This document shows positions 50,092-60,428 of a DNA stretch of 64,000 bases, in pieces (position 1 is the first letter of the stretch; every line of letters starts with the position of its first letter). The stretch comes from Orthonyx spaldingii (Eukaryota > Chordata > Aves > Passeriformes > Orthonychidae), in NCBI GenBank assembly GCA_013397795.1, contig VZTJ01005976.1:650724-714723 (forward strand), read 5' to 3'. The notes beneath the pieces were generated by a model, which did no database searches, was not told where the DNA came from, and saw only the letters and a list, made by a program, of their open reading frames with translations. The translations under genes were made by a program, and so were the position numbers.

Positions 50092-50254
50092 CCCATCAAA
50101 TGAAACATTTTGGGGAAAGAAACCGTGGAGCCGTAAGAAGAAAATCCTGTGGCAATTGGGGACACTTGTGGGAGCTCCTGTAGGAATTGCCTTAATAGCT
50201 GGCATTGCTATTCCTGCTATGATCATTGGAATTCCTGTGTATGTGGGACGGAAG
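50092..50254 (+). CDS. RNF19A: RNF19A coding exon 4: end of RING2 and first membrane segment
   Basis: Encodes residues 312-366. The first residues read Ser-Pro-Ser-Asn-Glu-Thr-Phe-Trp-Gly-Lys-Lys. In remembered mammalian RNF19A and RNF19B the fourth and fifth of these are Gly-Cys, with the cysteine as the last RING2 zinc ligand paired with H309. Here codons 315-316 are AAT GAA (50,099-50,104), so that ligand is Glu. All flanking residues are identical to the mammalian protein. After a basic cluster (PWSRKKK) comes a strongly hydrophobic Gly/Ala/Ile-rich segment (about 337-363), taken as the first membrane span. The exon ends exactly after codon 366, with donor GTAAAA. An assembly error, lineage change or weakened RING2 are all open. 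Confidence 0.94.
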
Positions 50255-53200
50255 GTAAAAAGTGCTTCAACTCCCAACATGCTTCAGGTTTTACCTCCTG
50301 TGTTGTATGGCTTGGGTGATACTGTGTTCAGCTGGGTATCTTAACTGACGTCTAAAAAAAAAAAACCAAACCAAAATGAAAACCCAAACAATCTGCAAAA
50401 AACCCAACCAACCAACCCCTGCTTTGTTTAAGGATATTTGTGTCAGTTGTACAGGAACAAAAAGCAGCGTTTTTAAGAATCTGGTTTGTCTTAAAACATA
50501 CAGAGCAAAACACTGAACAGTTTTCAATTTCTGCATCTTGCCGTGAAACCTCTTGCATGCTTTTTCAAAATTGCTCTGGTTTTAATCTCTGGTTCCCCTT
50601 GTGTCCCTTAGAATTAAACAATCTTTACAGGACAAGGAAGAAAAAAAGGTGGTTTTTTTTTTTCTTGAAAGCAGATAGTTACCAGAATTTTAGTATAAAA
50701 TTATGCTAGTTCAGGTTTGTACATGCACATGTTTAAGCATATATACTCAGCAGCTTGTTAATTGCATTGGGCCAGTCCACTATGTGGAGCAGTGTTCAGT
50801 GCTAGCTAGCATGTCTTCATTTTACTTCTTCTGGGAAGGAGCTAGAAATGACCATGTTAATCAGAAGGAGTTGATATATTTCCTCTTCAAAAATATAATA
50901 GCTTTTACTATAAAGTAATCAACAAACTCTTATATGTAATTTAGGATATAGTAATAAGTTATCTAGATCTTTTGGAAATGGGCTTTTTGAAATTATGGCT
51001 TGGAAGATTTGTTTTTCTGCTTTTATCAGCGTGGATTCTCACAGTGACTGGCACAGACTCATAATTCTGCATTTATTGGGGAGGGAAGGGCGAGTGTGTC
51101 TGCTAGACAAGAAGTCTAGGGGTACAGCTTTTCCACTGTATTTATTTAATCTTTTTTTTTTCAAGCAAATACCCTACTTTCTGCTACAGTTGGTTTTTGG
51201 CCCTTTTATTCTGTTATGGCTTAGACCCATACAGTCATTGGAACCTTCTAAGTGAGAAAAAGAAGAAGGCAGCAGTTGCTGTTTCAAATTACATTTGCAT
51301 GATTAGCTTTTCTTGTTATATTTTGGGTTAGGACCCCATCACAAAGCACCTTTCATGTATTAAAGTATCAGTGTAAAGTGTCTGTGAGGGCAGCCTCATG
51401 AGAATTTCTGTTGTACCCCAGTGCCTAGTGGTCATTTCTCTGTGACCCCTATCACATGTTTGCACTTCAAAATATCTGACAATGGAGATCCCACAGGCCC
51501 TCCAAGCTTGGTTTTCTTAAAAAAATTTATTGTTTTTAACATCGGTATAGAAAGAGAATTTACATTAGACTCCTACTGCCGTATTCTTCAGCTGATTTAG
51601 AGAATCCTTTTGTTTTGCAATATTTAATGGTACTTTAAGTCCATTCTTAACAAAGCTAGCACTTGACAAACTGTCAAGAAAACACACTGGTTTAGGTTTC
51701 TGATTCTGCTCTTCTGGATTTCCTTGTAGTTGTGCATGCCACGTTTGTTTTTGTCCAGTTTGAATGCAGCAGTGAAGCTGCAGCATTACTACTGCTGAGT
51801 TAAATGAAAGGGTGATTCTGTGCTGGTAACTACCAGTTACCTCTTCTTCAACAACGTGCTATTTTCATTTGTGTACACTAGAACACATGCCCTTTCCCAC
51901 CATACTGGCAACTCAGGCAATTGGCTTCTTCCTAAGGGTGGTCTGGAACTCATTGCCATTCAGCTGCATCTGGTCATTCCAGGCCATTTCAGCTGCATCT
52001 GGTCATTTCAGACCATTTTTTCAGCTTCTCATGACTGGAGTGAATTCTGGCATTCTTGCAACCTTGCCAGATTGTATTGGCCAGAATTTCAACACACGCA
52101 TTCTTCTCCTTCCATCTTCCACATTAGTGAAAACATTCAATACTCTTGGATCCAAGACATATGTCTTGGAAAAAGTGTAGTGTGAAGAGTCTCCATTAGT
52201 CTTAGTTATAAAACCTAATGACTATTCACATATTTTCTCTAGTTTCACATGAAGCTTAGTAGATTGCTCTCATCCTTTATTTCAGTCTGGACCATTATAA
52301 CCTGCTTGAGTGTCATATAAGAATGTAAGAATTTCATTAGTCAGCGTGTGATATCTGTTTCTCCCCATCCTCAAGGCTATGTTATCTTGTTACAGGAGAA
52401 GATTAAATGGGCATGATTTCTACTTGGTAAAAAAACCAGTGTGACCTTTTTGTTTCCTACCTTTGCTTTGACGTCTACAAGTTCCCAATTTTTAGGAAAT
52501 GAAAGTGCAGTTCAGTGGTCTTTTACTTCCTCAGCTTCTTGGTTTGTACCCTTTTTAAGATTAACATTGCCATTTAACCATTTCCAGTTTTCCTGAATTT
52601 TTTTTCAGACATCTACTAATAATAATTTTCAAAAATTACTATTAGTGACTCTGAAATTGGGCCTGCTGAGATATTTTTCAGATTAGCTCATGTAAGTGCG
52701 CTCCAATCTGCTGTGTTTGTACAGATCTTACTTCTTTGTCACCAGTTGTCTGGCTCCCAGTTCATCTTTAATGACAACTGAGGGGAAAAGAAAATAGGAA
52801 CAGGTCTCCAGTTTCATCTACTGGCTGTCTTTCATTTTTGTTAAACAGCAAATTGATCCAATTTGTTCTTCCTCTTACTAACACTGTACTCGTAGAATAA
52901 TTTCTCCTTGACTTTCATATCCCTTGCTTTTTGTCTCGTCTATTTTAACCTTTCTGATTTTGGTCCAACACCCTCATGCTGCTCTTCTATACCCATTCAT
53001 AGTAATCTGACCCACTTTCTATTTTCTTAATGCTGCTGCTGCTTTGGTAAAGGAAGCTTCATTGTTCTTTTTCAACATTCTGTCTGTCCTCCACATTGGA
53101 AGAGTTTGTGCTTGTGCTTTGATAGAGTTTCCTTGAGGAAGTTCAAGTGCTCTGGTTTTATAGATATAAGTCTTGTAACGTAATAGTTTTCTGTGTTTAT

Positions 53201-54785
53201 TGAAATCTCTCTTCTGGGTTAGTATTTTTGTTTGGTTATTTTTTATTATTTAGTCAATATTCGGAAGTTTCGTATTTCACAGCAGTTTCTACCAGTGTAG
53301 CCTTCTTTCTTTATGTTTTAAATCAGTTCCTACTCTGTAACCTCTTCCTTCCATTCCTTTTTTGTTTTGTTTTGTGTTTAAGGAATCCAGTAGCCTTTAT
53401 GGATGTCTGTTCGTTGTATTACGCATTTTGTTTCGGGAGTTGTAATTGTGCATCACAGTAAAATTCAGCACCTGAGGAGATCCTGCTAATTGCTCTGACC
53501 CCCATGAAACCTAATCTTTCTGGGTTTGTAATTCTTACACGCTCCTACTGTGAGAGTGTTCATGTTCAGCTTTTCCTTTTTAATCCATAGGCATGTTCAG
53601 TATTCAAGTGCTCCCTCACTCCGTGTTTCTCTCTCTGTGTGATGTACCTCAGAGCAAGTAAATGCATTCTCTTTGCACAAAGCACAGTGCCTTCTCTGCC
53701 CTTTCCTTGCTTGTCTTGCCTGAACAAATACAAAGACTTTGTATATTCCAATATACACAGAGAACAACCCTACCAACTCTCTAATTGAAATTATGTTTTA
53801 GAAAGCACAGCATTCAGTAACATGATAATTTAGAGAGCATGACATCCAGCTCATTTTTTGTCATTATCTTCTTGGGTACTCATCTTTTGTGTTCTTCCTT
53901 AGATGGAGTGAGGATTAACTTGGCTTTGTGAGGAGCCATTAAGATACCTGTTGTTCCTTTGTAATTATATCTTAGCCAAGAACGGTGACAGATGTAATGC
54001 ATATCTCTGAGAAACCATGTTCCTAGAGAGAGTAAATCAAACACACAAATGTGGGAAATCTCTGTAGGACAGTGATCTTTAAAGGCCTTTCAGGTTCATG
54101 TGGGGTTTGTGGCAGGTAAGTTTAAGGCAGTCACGTTTCAGAGTTATTGCAGACTTGAACCATCAGGAAGAGGTTTGGACAGCAGATTCCTCAGTGAACA
54201 GTAGCATAGCTAAGACTCAGGTGTGCAAAAACATTTCCTGTCTCAACAGCTTGTCATGAAGGGAGTGCTGGAGCAGCGGAGTTCTTGCTTTCCTCTCCTT
54301 CCAGGCTGTGTTTGGTGAAGGCTCTCTCATGGCTCTATTATGCCAACCTGTTTCCATAGATCTAGTAATCTGTGAAAGTGATAACTCCATACTGTTCAGG
54401 GAAAAGATGACTGGGAATAAGAAGTGTCAATTTGCTTATATGTGGCAATTCTTTTATCCTGAAATTTTGTCTACTTTTCCCAGCCATGTAAGCTGGAGTA
54501 ATGATTAAACAAAGCTCTTCAACTACTTAGCTCTTCAAACTTGAGGGTGGGAATAAATGCTTAATTGCTGAATGGGGGGATTTGCTATTTGTAAGAGGTT
54601 GACTAAAATTAGAATATGCATAAATTTTATTTTCTTTGAGATAAGAAATAAATCATGACATAGAATGTGGTCTTTCTGGAAGAGAACGGGGTACAGCTCC
54701 AAACTGTGTCACTTCTTCCATTCTTGCAGCAATGTATTACTGATGTGGATAATACTCTAAACCCCTTTTCTTTTCCTCTTTCAAG
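50255..54785 (+). other. RNF19A: Intron 5
   Basis: GT-AG phase-0 intron. Its first part has an A/C-rich low-complexity tract (about 50,353-50,420) and a 29-bp tandem duplication at 51,961-52,018. The rest is T-rich unique-looking sequence. No gene is recognised. The short open frames do not resemble known proteins. Confidence 0.85.
51961..52018 (+). repeat. Tandem duplication, 29-bp unit x 2
   Basis: A unit beginning CAGCTGCATCTGGTCATT occurs at 51,961-51,989 and 51,990-52,018 with two mismatches (CCAGG versus TCAGA). It is a local duplication in intron 5. Confidence 0.88.
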
Positions 54786-54900
54786 ATTCACAATCGATAC
54801 GAAGGCAAAGACATTTCAAAGCACAAGCGAAACTTGGCTATAGCAGGTGGTGTAACCTTATCTGTAATTGTTTCTCCAGTTGTAGCTGCAGTAACTGTAG
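54786..54900 (+). CDS. RNF19A: RNF19A coding exon 5: start of second membrane segment
   Basis: Encodes residues 367-404 plus one base of codon 405. It starts IHNRYEGKDISKHKRNLAIA, a short basic loop after the first hydrophobic segment, then enters a long hydrophobic stretch (from about 383) of Val/Ala/Ile that continues into the next exon. It matches mammalian RNF19A closely, with Ile at 376 where the human protein has Val. Acceptor TCAAG, donor GTAAGC. The basic loop between the two hydrophobic segments is a useful topology marker, but orientation in the membrane cannot be read from the sequence. Confidence 0.95.
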
Positions 54901-56788
54901 GTAAGCAACTACTACTACTTTGTGTCTTGGAACTAGGTGCTCTATAAACACTCATGAATAACACAGCTGAGATAAGTGCTGTAGTTTCCTTTTATAGGTG
55001 AAGGAACCAAAACAAAGAGGAGTCTGAGGTTATACATTTATTGGGGCAGAATCAAGAATACAGTACTTGATTTTAATGCAGCATTTCCTGAAGAATTAAA
55101 AGTAATTTTTACACTTAACATTGTAGTAGTGGACAAACCACTTATTTTGCTCTGGGCGTCAGTTTGAATTGCATCACACTCCTTCTCCTGATGATTGTTG
55201 AGGATAACTTTTAAGAAAAATCTTGCTGTTCCTTACAAAATAATTGTCTCATCTTCCCAGGTAATTTCAAGATTACTGTAAACCCAGGTTTTTTTTGAAA
55301 GTAGCGGACGTACCTGGCACTGCCTTGCTACTTTGTTGCAGCACAGGCATTTTCACAGTTGCACAGTAAACTGCTGTGGAGAGCTGACTCACACTAAGAC
55401 CCACCATTTAGTTTTTAGCTGGGTCAGCCCCCTGAACACAGTTTTGTCTGCAGCGTTCTCCCTTGTGCCAGAAGCAATGCTCAGAGAATGAGTAACCTCG
55501 GGAAGACGGGGCCACTTTTAGCAAGTGATGGTTCAGATTGGCCAGGAAGCTGTGGCTTTAAACTGCTTGTTATCAATGGTGGACCACTGTGCAAATGAGG
55601 ATGTGTCAACCATGGAAGTGGTATCAGTCTCATGGCATTGTTCTCATGTGGCTGTGGTGTCAGATCCCTGCTAAACAGGTGGTGGGACACAAAGTCTCCT
55701 GGTTGTATTTATAGGTCTGCCTTACTGCATTTCTCTCAAGCTGTTTCTTATTCCTGAAGAGAGATGAAGCGTGGCTTTTCAGGGAAAGCAGTTGGGTTTT
55801 ATCTTATGGAGTTTTGCTCTTGCCCCATTGCCATTAACACATGGCCTCCAGTCTCAGGGCATTGTATGGTTTCCAAAATGATGACCATAAGAAGATGGAG
55901 TTCCTCCTTGAATGTGAGAAATTTCTGGTGAAGCGGACTTCATATAATTGGAACCCTTTTTTTAGATTAGACTGAGGAGCCTTTCTATTAGGTCTGCTTC
56001 TCTCCTGGCTTTTTCAGAATGTGCCAACTTGACATTTTTCAGTCTGCTGGTTTTTGTACCTTCTGTGTACATCCATCAGCAAAGTCATAGGATGATTCAA
56101 TTCATATGCCAAAGGACTAACTTTCACTCAAAGGAAAGTTCAAAGGACTAACAGTCTACTGGCAGTGGTGGGATGGATGTGTGTCTGTCTGTGTGTCCTT
56201 TAGTCTACACTTCCTTTAACTGGTTTCCCTTAATTCCTGCAACCCTGCTCCACAGAATTGTTTACTTTAAGGAAAACTTATATTGAAAAATCCCAGAGGA
56301 GTAATAATGTTAAGTCCAATTAAATTGATAGCAAAGCCACATCTGCCTTCAGTGGATGTAAATTGAAGTCCCTTATTAAAGTAGTAGAGGTACTAACATT
56401 TTTAGTTGAATAACATTTGAAATAGATCTCTGCTATATCTGCCTCTCGGGTGGAACATTATTACAGTCCCCAGTGGAGCTTTTGTGCATCTTTACAAACA
56501 AATTTAAAGTACTTTAAAGTATGTTATGGACATACTGAAAGTATTAGTTCATCAGTCATTAAGCTTCTCTTCCTGCCAGTGCTGGTAGAGGACATTCTTC
56601 CTGCTAGAAGTACTTTCCTGTCATTTCACCTTAGTGATTTACCAATATTTCTTAATTTTGCTCCGTCTTGATCTCTTTCCAGTGTAATATTAATCAAATA
56701 TCAAGTAATCATGGAAAATTAAATTGCCTTTATGAAAGGCTCTAAAATAAAAGTCACTTTTAATGAAAGACTATACTTCCCTCTGTAG
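54901..56788 (+). other. RNF19A: Intron 6
   Basis: GT-AG phase-1 intron ending CCCTCTGTAG. It holds a small composite repeat: CAAAGGACTAAC occurs twice (56,110-56,121 and 56,141-56,152), with AACTTTC and GAAAGTT as an inverted pair between them. Nothing else was recognised. Confidence 0.85.
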
Positions 56789-56950
56789 GTATTGGTGTTC
56801 CTATTATGCTGGCTTATGTGTATGGAGTTGTTCCAATTTCCCTCTGCCGAAGTGGAGGCTGTGGTGTGTCAGCTGGCAATGGAAAAGGTGTCAGGATAGA
56901 ATTTGATGATGAAAATGATATCAATGTTGGTGGAACAAATGCAGCTGTAG
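56789..56950 (+). CDS. RNF19A: RNF19A coding exon 6: end of second membrane segment and Gly-rich linker
   Basis: Encodes residues 405-458 plus one base. It starts GIGVPIMLAYVYGVVPISLC, closing the second hydrophobic segment (about 383-423). A CRSGGCGVSAGNGKG turn and an acidic, presumably cytosolic segment (VRIEFDDENDINVGG) follow. The sequence is virtually identical to mammalian RNF19A. Acceptor CTGTAG, donor GTAAGA. The acidic segment marks the start of the long C-terminal tail, which in the family is Ser/Thr-rich and mostly disordered. The exon contains only one CpG, in sharp contrast with the next exon. Confidence 0.95.
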
Positions 56951-57628
56951 GTAAGAAAATTCAGTGTTCCATTTTCTATAAATATGGGCTTTGTGACTTA
57001 TATTTTCTATCTTAGATACTAGAGTAGTTATTTGCATTTGGGGCTGCTTCTCCTCATTGCTGAAATTGCACCACTCAGATGATAATAGCTTCTCTGTGTC
57101 ATTTTGTGCTGGGCTGTAATACAAGTGTTAAAGCTTTTCTTGCCCATTTTAATCAAAGCCAGACTCAAGTCTTCTCCAAAGTTAAAAGTTTTAAGATAGC
57201 TTTAATGTTGATCTTTCAGAATCCTGGTTTGTGGAAGCTGGTTAGTTTTTTTTGTTTTTAATAGGGCCAACTCAATACTGGTCTGATGCTTCAATTTTTT
57301 GATTACATGGCACTATCCTGTGTAATGGGGTTTCTCTGTATTCCTTCAATCCATGTTTCCTGTCCTATACATGGTTAATTTTTTGCTATCTTAAGCATGT
57401 GATGTCAGGTATGACCATTATAGCAGCTCCAAGAAAGGTGTCTTTTTTAATTATTTCTGGTTGTTTGTGGTTTTTTGGGGGATTTTTTGACAAAGTTCTC
57501 TTCTTGTGACAGTATGTTTTATAAATCGTTCTTCTCAGAATAATTTCAGAAGCACATTCCACGGTCACATTCTAGAAACAACTAAGTTCTGCTTCCATAA
57601 CTGACGAGCCTTCTTTGTCTCTGTGTAG
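56951..57628 (+). other. RNF19A: Intron 7
   Basis: GT-AG phase-1 intron of 678 bp, AT-rich, ending TCTCTGTGTAG. No gene or repeat recognised. Confidence 0.85.
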
Positions 57629-57842
57629 ACACCACGTCGGTGGCCGAGGCCCGTCACAACCCCAGCATAGGGGAGGGAAGCGTCGGGGGCCTGACGGGCA
57701 GCCTGAGCGCCAGCGGGAGCCACATGGACAGGATCGGAGCCATCCGGGACAACCTGAGCGAGACAGCCAGCACCATGGCCCTGGCTGGGGCCAGCATCAC
57801 GGGCAGCCTCTCGGGGAGTGCCATGGTCAACTGCTTCAACAG
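57629..57842 (+). CDS. RNF19A: RNF19A coding exon 7: C-terminal tail, Ser/Gly-rich part
   Basis: Encodes residues 459-529 plus two bases. It starts Asp-Thr-Thr-Ser-Val-Ala-Glu-Ala-Arg-His and continues through GEGSVGGLTGSLSASGSHMD and a second Gly/Ser cluster (ASITGSLSGSAM). The protein is nearly identical to the mammalian one. The tail looks disordered and rich in potential phosphosites, with no catalytic motif. The DNA is strikingly GC-rich (14 CpG in 214 nt) although the encoded residues are conserved, so the difference lies mainly in third positions. Acceptor GTGTAG, donor GTGAGG. Confidence 0.95.
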
Positions 57843-59241
57843 GTGAGGGCCGAGCTCCAGCCGCCACTGTCCTGCTCCACACGTAGGCACGGCAAGGGCA
57901 CCGCCTCGGTTTGCCCATTTCTGCTTTTTGATGCTGGTTCCTGTTAAAAAGAACTGTGTCTGGGAGATAAACAGTTCATCCCTGACAAATGTACTGATTT
58001 TCAAGAGATCCTGCCTGACCACAATCCTCCAGGCTTTGGTTTTGTTTAGGGTAAGTGGGGCCTGAGATTTTGTTCTCCTGCTTCCCCAGGAGAGCTGCCT
58101 GTAGGCCGGAGTCAGCGGGAGGCAGCTCGTGTCTTAACGCAGTTTTGTTCTCTGGTGCCCCTCACCCAAAGTCAGAACTCCTGACTCATTCAGTTGTCTA
58201 CAGGCACCAAGCTGTGCCTTCAGAACACCTGGGTGGAGTGTGAATTCCAAAGGGACTCCAGGCAGGAGGGGAGGCAGAGGAGCACCTGGGTTTTCCAAGG
58301 TGGCAGGTTTTTGTCACGTGCTCAATGCCTTCTGTGAATTTGGACCCTCCTGGTAGTTGGCTCTCCTGCACCCTGAAGAGAAAGGGAGTGTGTGTAGAAA
58401 GGATTGTTAGCACGTGGGGTTCAGGATGGAATTTGTTCCTTAAATCAAGTGCCAACACTGCTCATCTTGGGTAATTTGGCAGTCCAGGTTATACAGGATA
58501 AAGAGAGCAGGACAGTATCAAGAGTTCCCCTGTACTGGGACAGGTGTTTCAGACTGTGATGCTGAGTGAGGCATACATGCCCTCTTCTTTAAAGAGCTAT
58601 TAATGAAAAACAAAACAAAAACCCACTTCAATTTCACTGGCAGAACACAGATAAACAGGACGTTTGGAAAAAAAGCTTGTAATTTGATTTCTGGCTTATC
58701 TGCTGAGCCCAACTTAAGATTGTTCAGGTTTCTATTATTCCTGTTGCAGTTCATAGCAATACAATATAAGGCAGAATACAGAACACAGTTCTCTGCCTCT
58801 TATTTGATTAGTAGTAATTTGCAGCAGGGGAAACATGGAAACTATCATGTCTTGAATTTAAGTACCCTTCTGATTGTTTTCACCATTTTTAGAGTATAGT
58901 GTACTATCTGCAAAAGAACTGTAGCTGAACCTGGATGTTGTCCTTGTAAATCTCAGGAGGGAAAGAATCCAGAACTTTTGGTTAATGCCTTTAGGAAACT
59001 AATCTGGTTTTGTTTTGAGGTGTTTTTATTTACTTTGTTTTAATAAAAACATAGTCATTTTTGACAGTGGGAACGGAGAACATGTGTCAGTAGGGTAAAT
59101 AAGCACATCTGCACTGGAGTGACTCAGGAACTCTGTTTATTACTGACTTATCTACTTACTGCCATCTACAAGGTGACACTAATTTTCAGCTAGTGTGCTT
59201 TAACTGTTGTGGTAGTATATGGAACTCTCTTTCTCTCACAG
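57843..59241 (+). other. RNF19A: Intron 8
   Basis: GT-AG phase-2 intron. Its first 600 bp are moderately GC-rich, like exon 7, and it becomes AT-rich afterwards. The acceptor is TTCTCTCACAG. Minus-strand open frames over the exon 7 region are shadows of the GC-rich coding sequence. No other feature was recognised. Confidence 0.85.
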
Positions 59242-59385
59242 ACTGGAAGTACAAGCAGATGTGCAGAAAGAACGATACAGTCTGAGTGGAGAATCTGGCA
59301 CAGTTAGCTTGGGAACAGTTAGTGACAATGCCAGTACCAAAGCAATGGCAGGATCCATTCTGAACTCCTACATCCCTTTGGACAG
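59242..59385 (+). CDS. RNF19A: RNF19A coding exon 8: C-terminal tail, middle part
   Basis: Encodes residues 530-577 plus two bases. The split arginine 530 is followed by Leu-Glu-Val-Gln-Ala-Asp-Val-Gln-Lys-Glu-Arg. The segment VSLGTVSDNASTKAMAGSIL, also largely shared with the paralogue RNF19B, points to a conserved functional motif in the tail of unknown role. It ends in Ile-Pro-Leu-Asp-Arg. Acceptor CACAG, donor GTAAGA. No length change relative to mammals is apparent. Confidence 0.95.
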
Positions 59386-59752
59386 GTAAGAGAAATGTGG
59401 TGAAAATAGAATATTTATAAGCCTTGCTTATTAAAGAATATTCTAAGCATGCCTCAGCTGTTCTACATTCAAGATTACACTTTGAAACTGCAGATTTTGT
59501 TACAAATGGAATTACATATGAGTGCTTACTGCATTTTGCTGGGGTTATTTCCAAAGAGAAACGCCACTGCTGTAGCTCAGTAAAGCATTTGGTCTTTCAG
59601 ACTTTGTGTTGTCCTTTGGGCTGTTTATTTGGTTAAACATTTCTCTTTACAACACACATCCCTCTCACTTTCGCTGTGTGTGTTGGAAAGCAGCAAGAGT
59701 TTGTTCCGCCCTCTGATGGCCACTTACACTGACGGATTCTCCCTTGTTCTAG
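59386..59752 (+). other. RNF19A: Intron 9
   Basis: Short GT-AG phase-2 intron (367 bp) ending TTGTTCTAG. No feature recognised. Confidence 0.85.
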
Positions 59753-60428
59753 GGAAGGCAACAGCCTGGAGGTGCAGGTGGACATCGAGTCCAAGCCGGC
59801 CAAGTTCCGGCACCACAGCGGGAGCAGCAGCGTGGAGGATGGCAGCGCTGCTGGACGCGGCTCCGCCGGCCCGCCCGAGGGCAAAGCCGGCGCCACCAAG
59901 TGGGCCAAGGACACCACGGCGGGGAAGAAGTGCAAAGGCAAGCTGAGAAAGAAGAGTAGCATGAAGATTAATGAGACGAGAGAGGACATGGATGCTCAGC
60001 TGTTGGAACAGCAGAGCACAAACTCCAGTGAATTTGACTCTCCCTCTCTGAGCGATAGTATTCCATCTGTAGCAGATTCGCACTCCAGCCATTTCTCTGA
60101 GTTCAGTTGCTCAGATATGGAAAGTATGAAAACTTCCTGTAGCCATGGTTCCAGCGACTATCACACTCGCTTTACCACAGTCAGTGTTCTCCCAGAGGTG
60201 GAAAACGACCGCTTGGAAAACTCTCCACAGCCAAGTGGAATTCCTGTGCCTGTTCCAGCAGCCCCAAGCACTGACGTTCCACAGCTGAGTTACATTGCTG
60301 AGGAAAGCATTCACAATGGATCTTCGGCAGATGTAGATTTAGGTGTTGGTGAAACACTGAAAGAAACAAACAACAACCACTCACAACATGCTGTGGAATT
60401 AAGCACTGCTATTCAGACTGAAATTTAA
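59753..60428 (+). CDS. RNF19A: RNF19A final coding exon: C-terminal tail and stop
   Basis: Encodes residues 578-802 and the TAA stop at 60,426-60,428. It starts Glu-Gly-Asn-Ser-Leu-Glu-Val-Gln-Val-Asp. It includes a variable Gly/Ala-rich stretch (about 604-622), a basic cluster (GKKCKGKLRKK), the strongly conserved MKINETREDMDAQLLEQQST, a Ser-rich block (ADSHSSHFSEFSCSDMESMK) and the C-terminal Ala-Ile-Gln-Thr-Glu-Ile shared with the human protein. The Gly/Ala stretch is a little shorter than in human, which accounts for much of the 802 versus about 807 residue difference when both are counted from MSLHRQ. The first third of the exon is CpG-rich and the remainder AT-richer. The section around residues 737-790 is the least conserved part of the protein. 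Confidence 0.95.

Noticed and set aside
56789..57015. Alternative RNF19A C-terminus by reading through intron 7
   Set aside because: The open frame simply runs into the intron after a good GTAAGA donor, and the next exon joins in phase with conserved sequence.
57565..58022. Minus-strand frames over exon 7
   Set aside because: They are antisense shadows of the CpG-rich coding exon.
59633..60384. Minus-strand frames over the last exon
   Set aside because: They are antisense shadows of the RNF19A tail. The + strand frame is the conserved protein.
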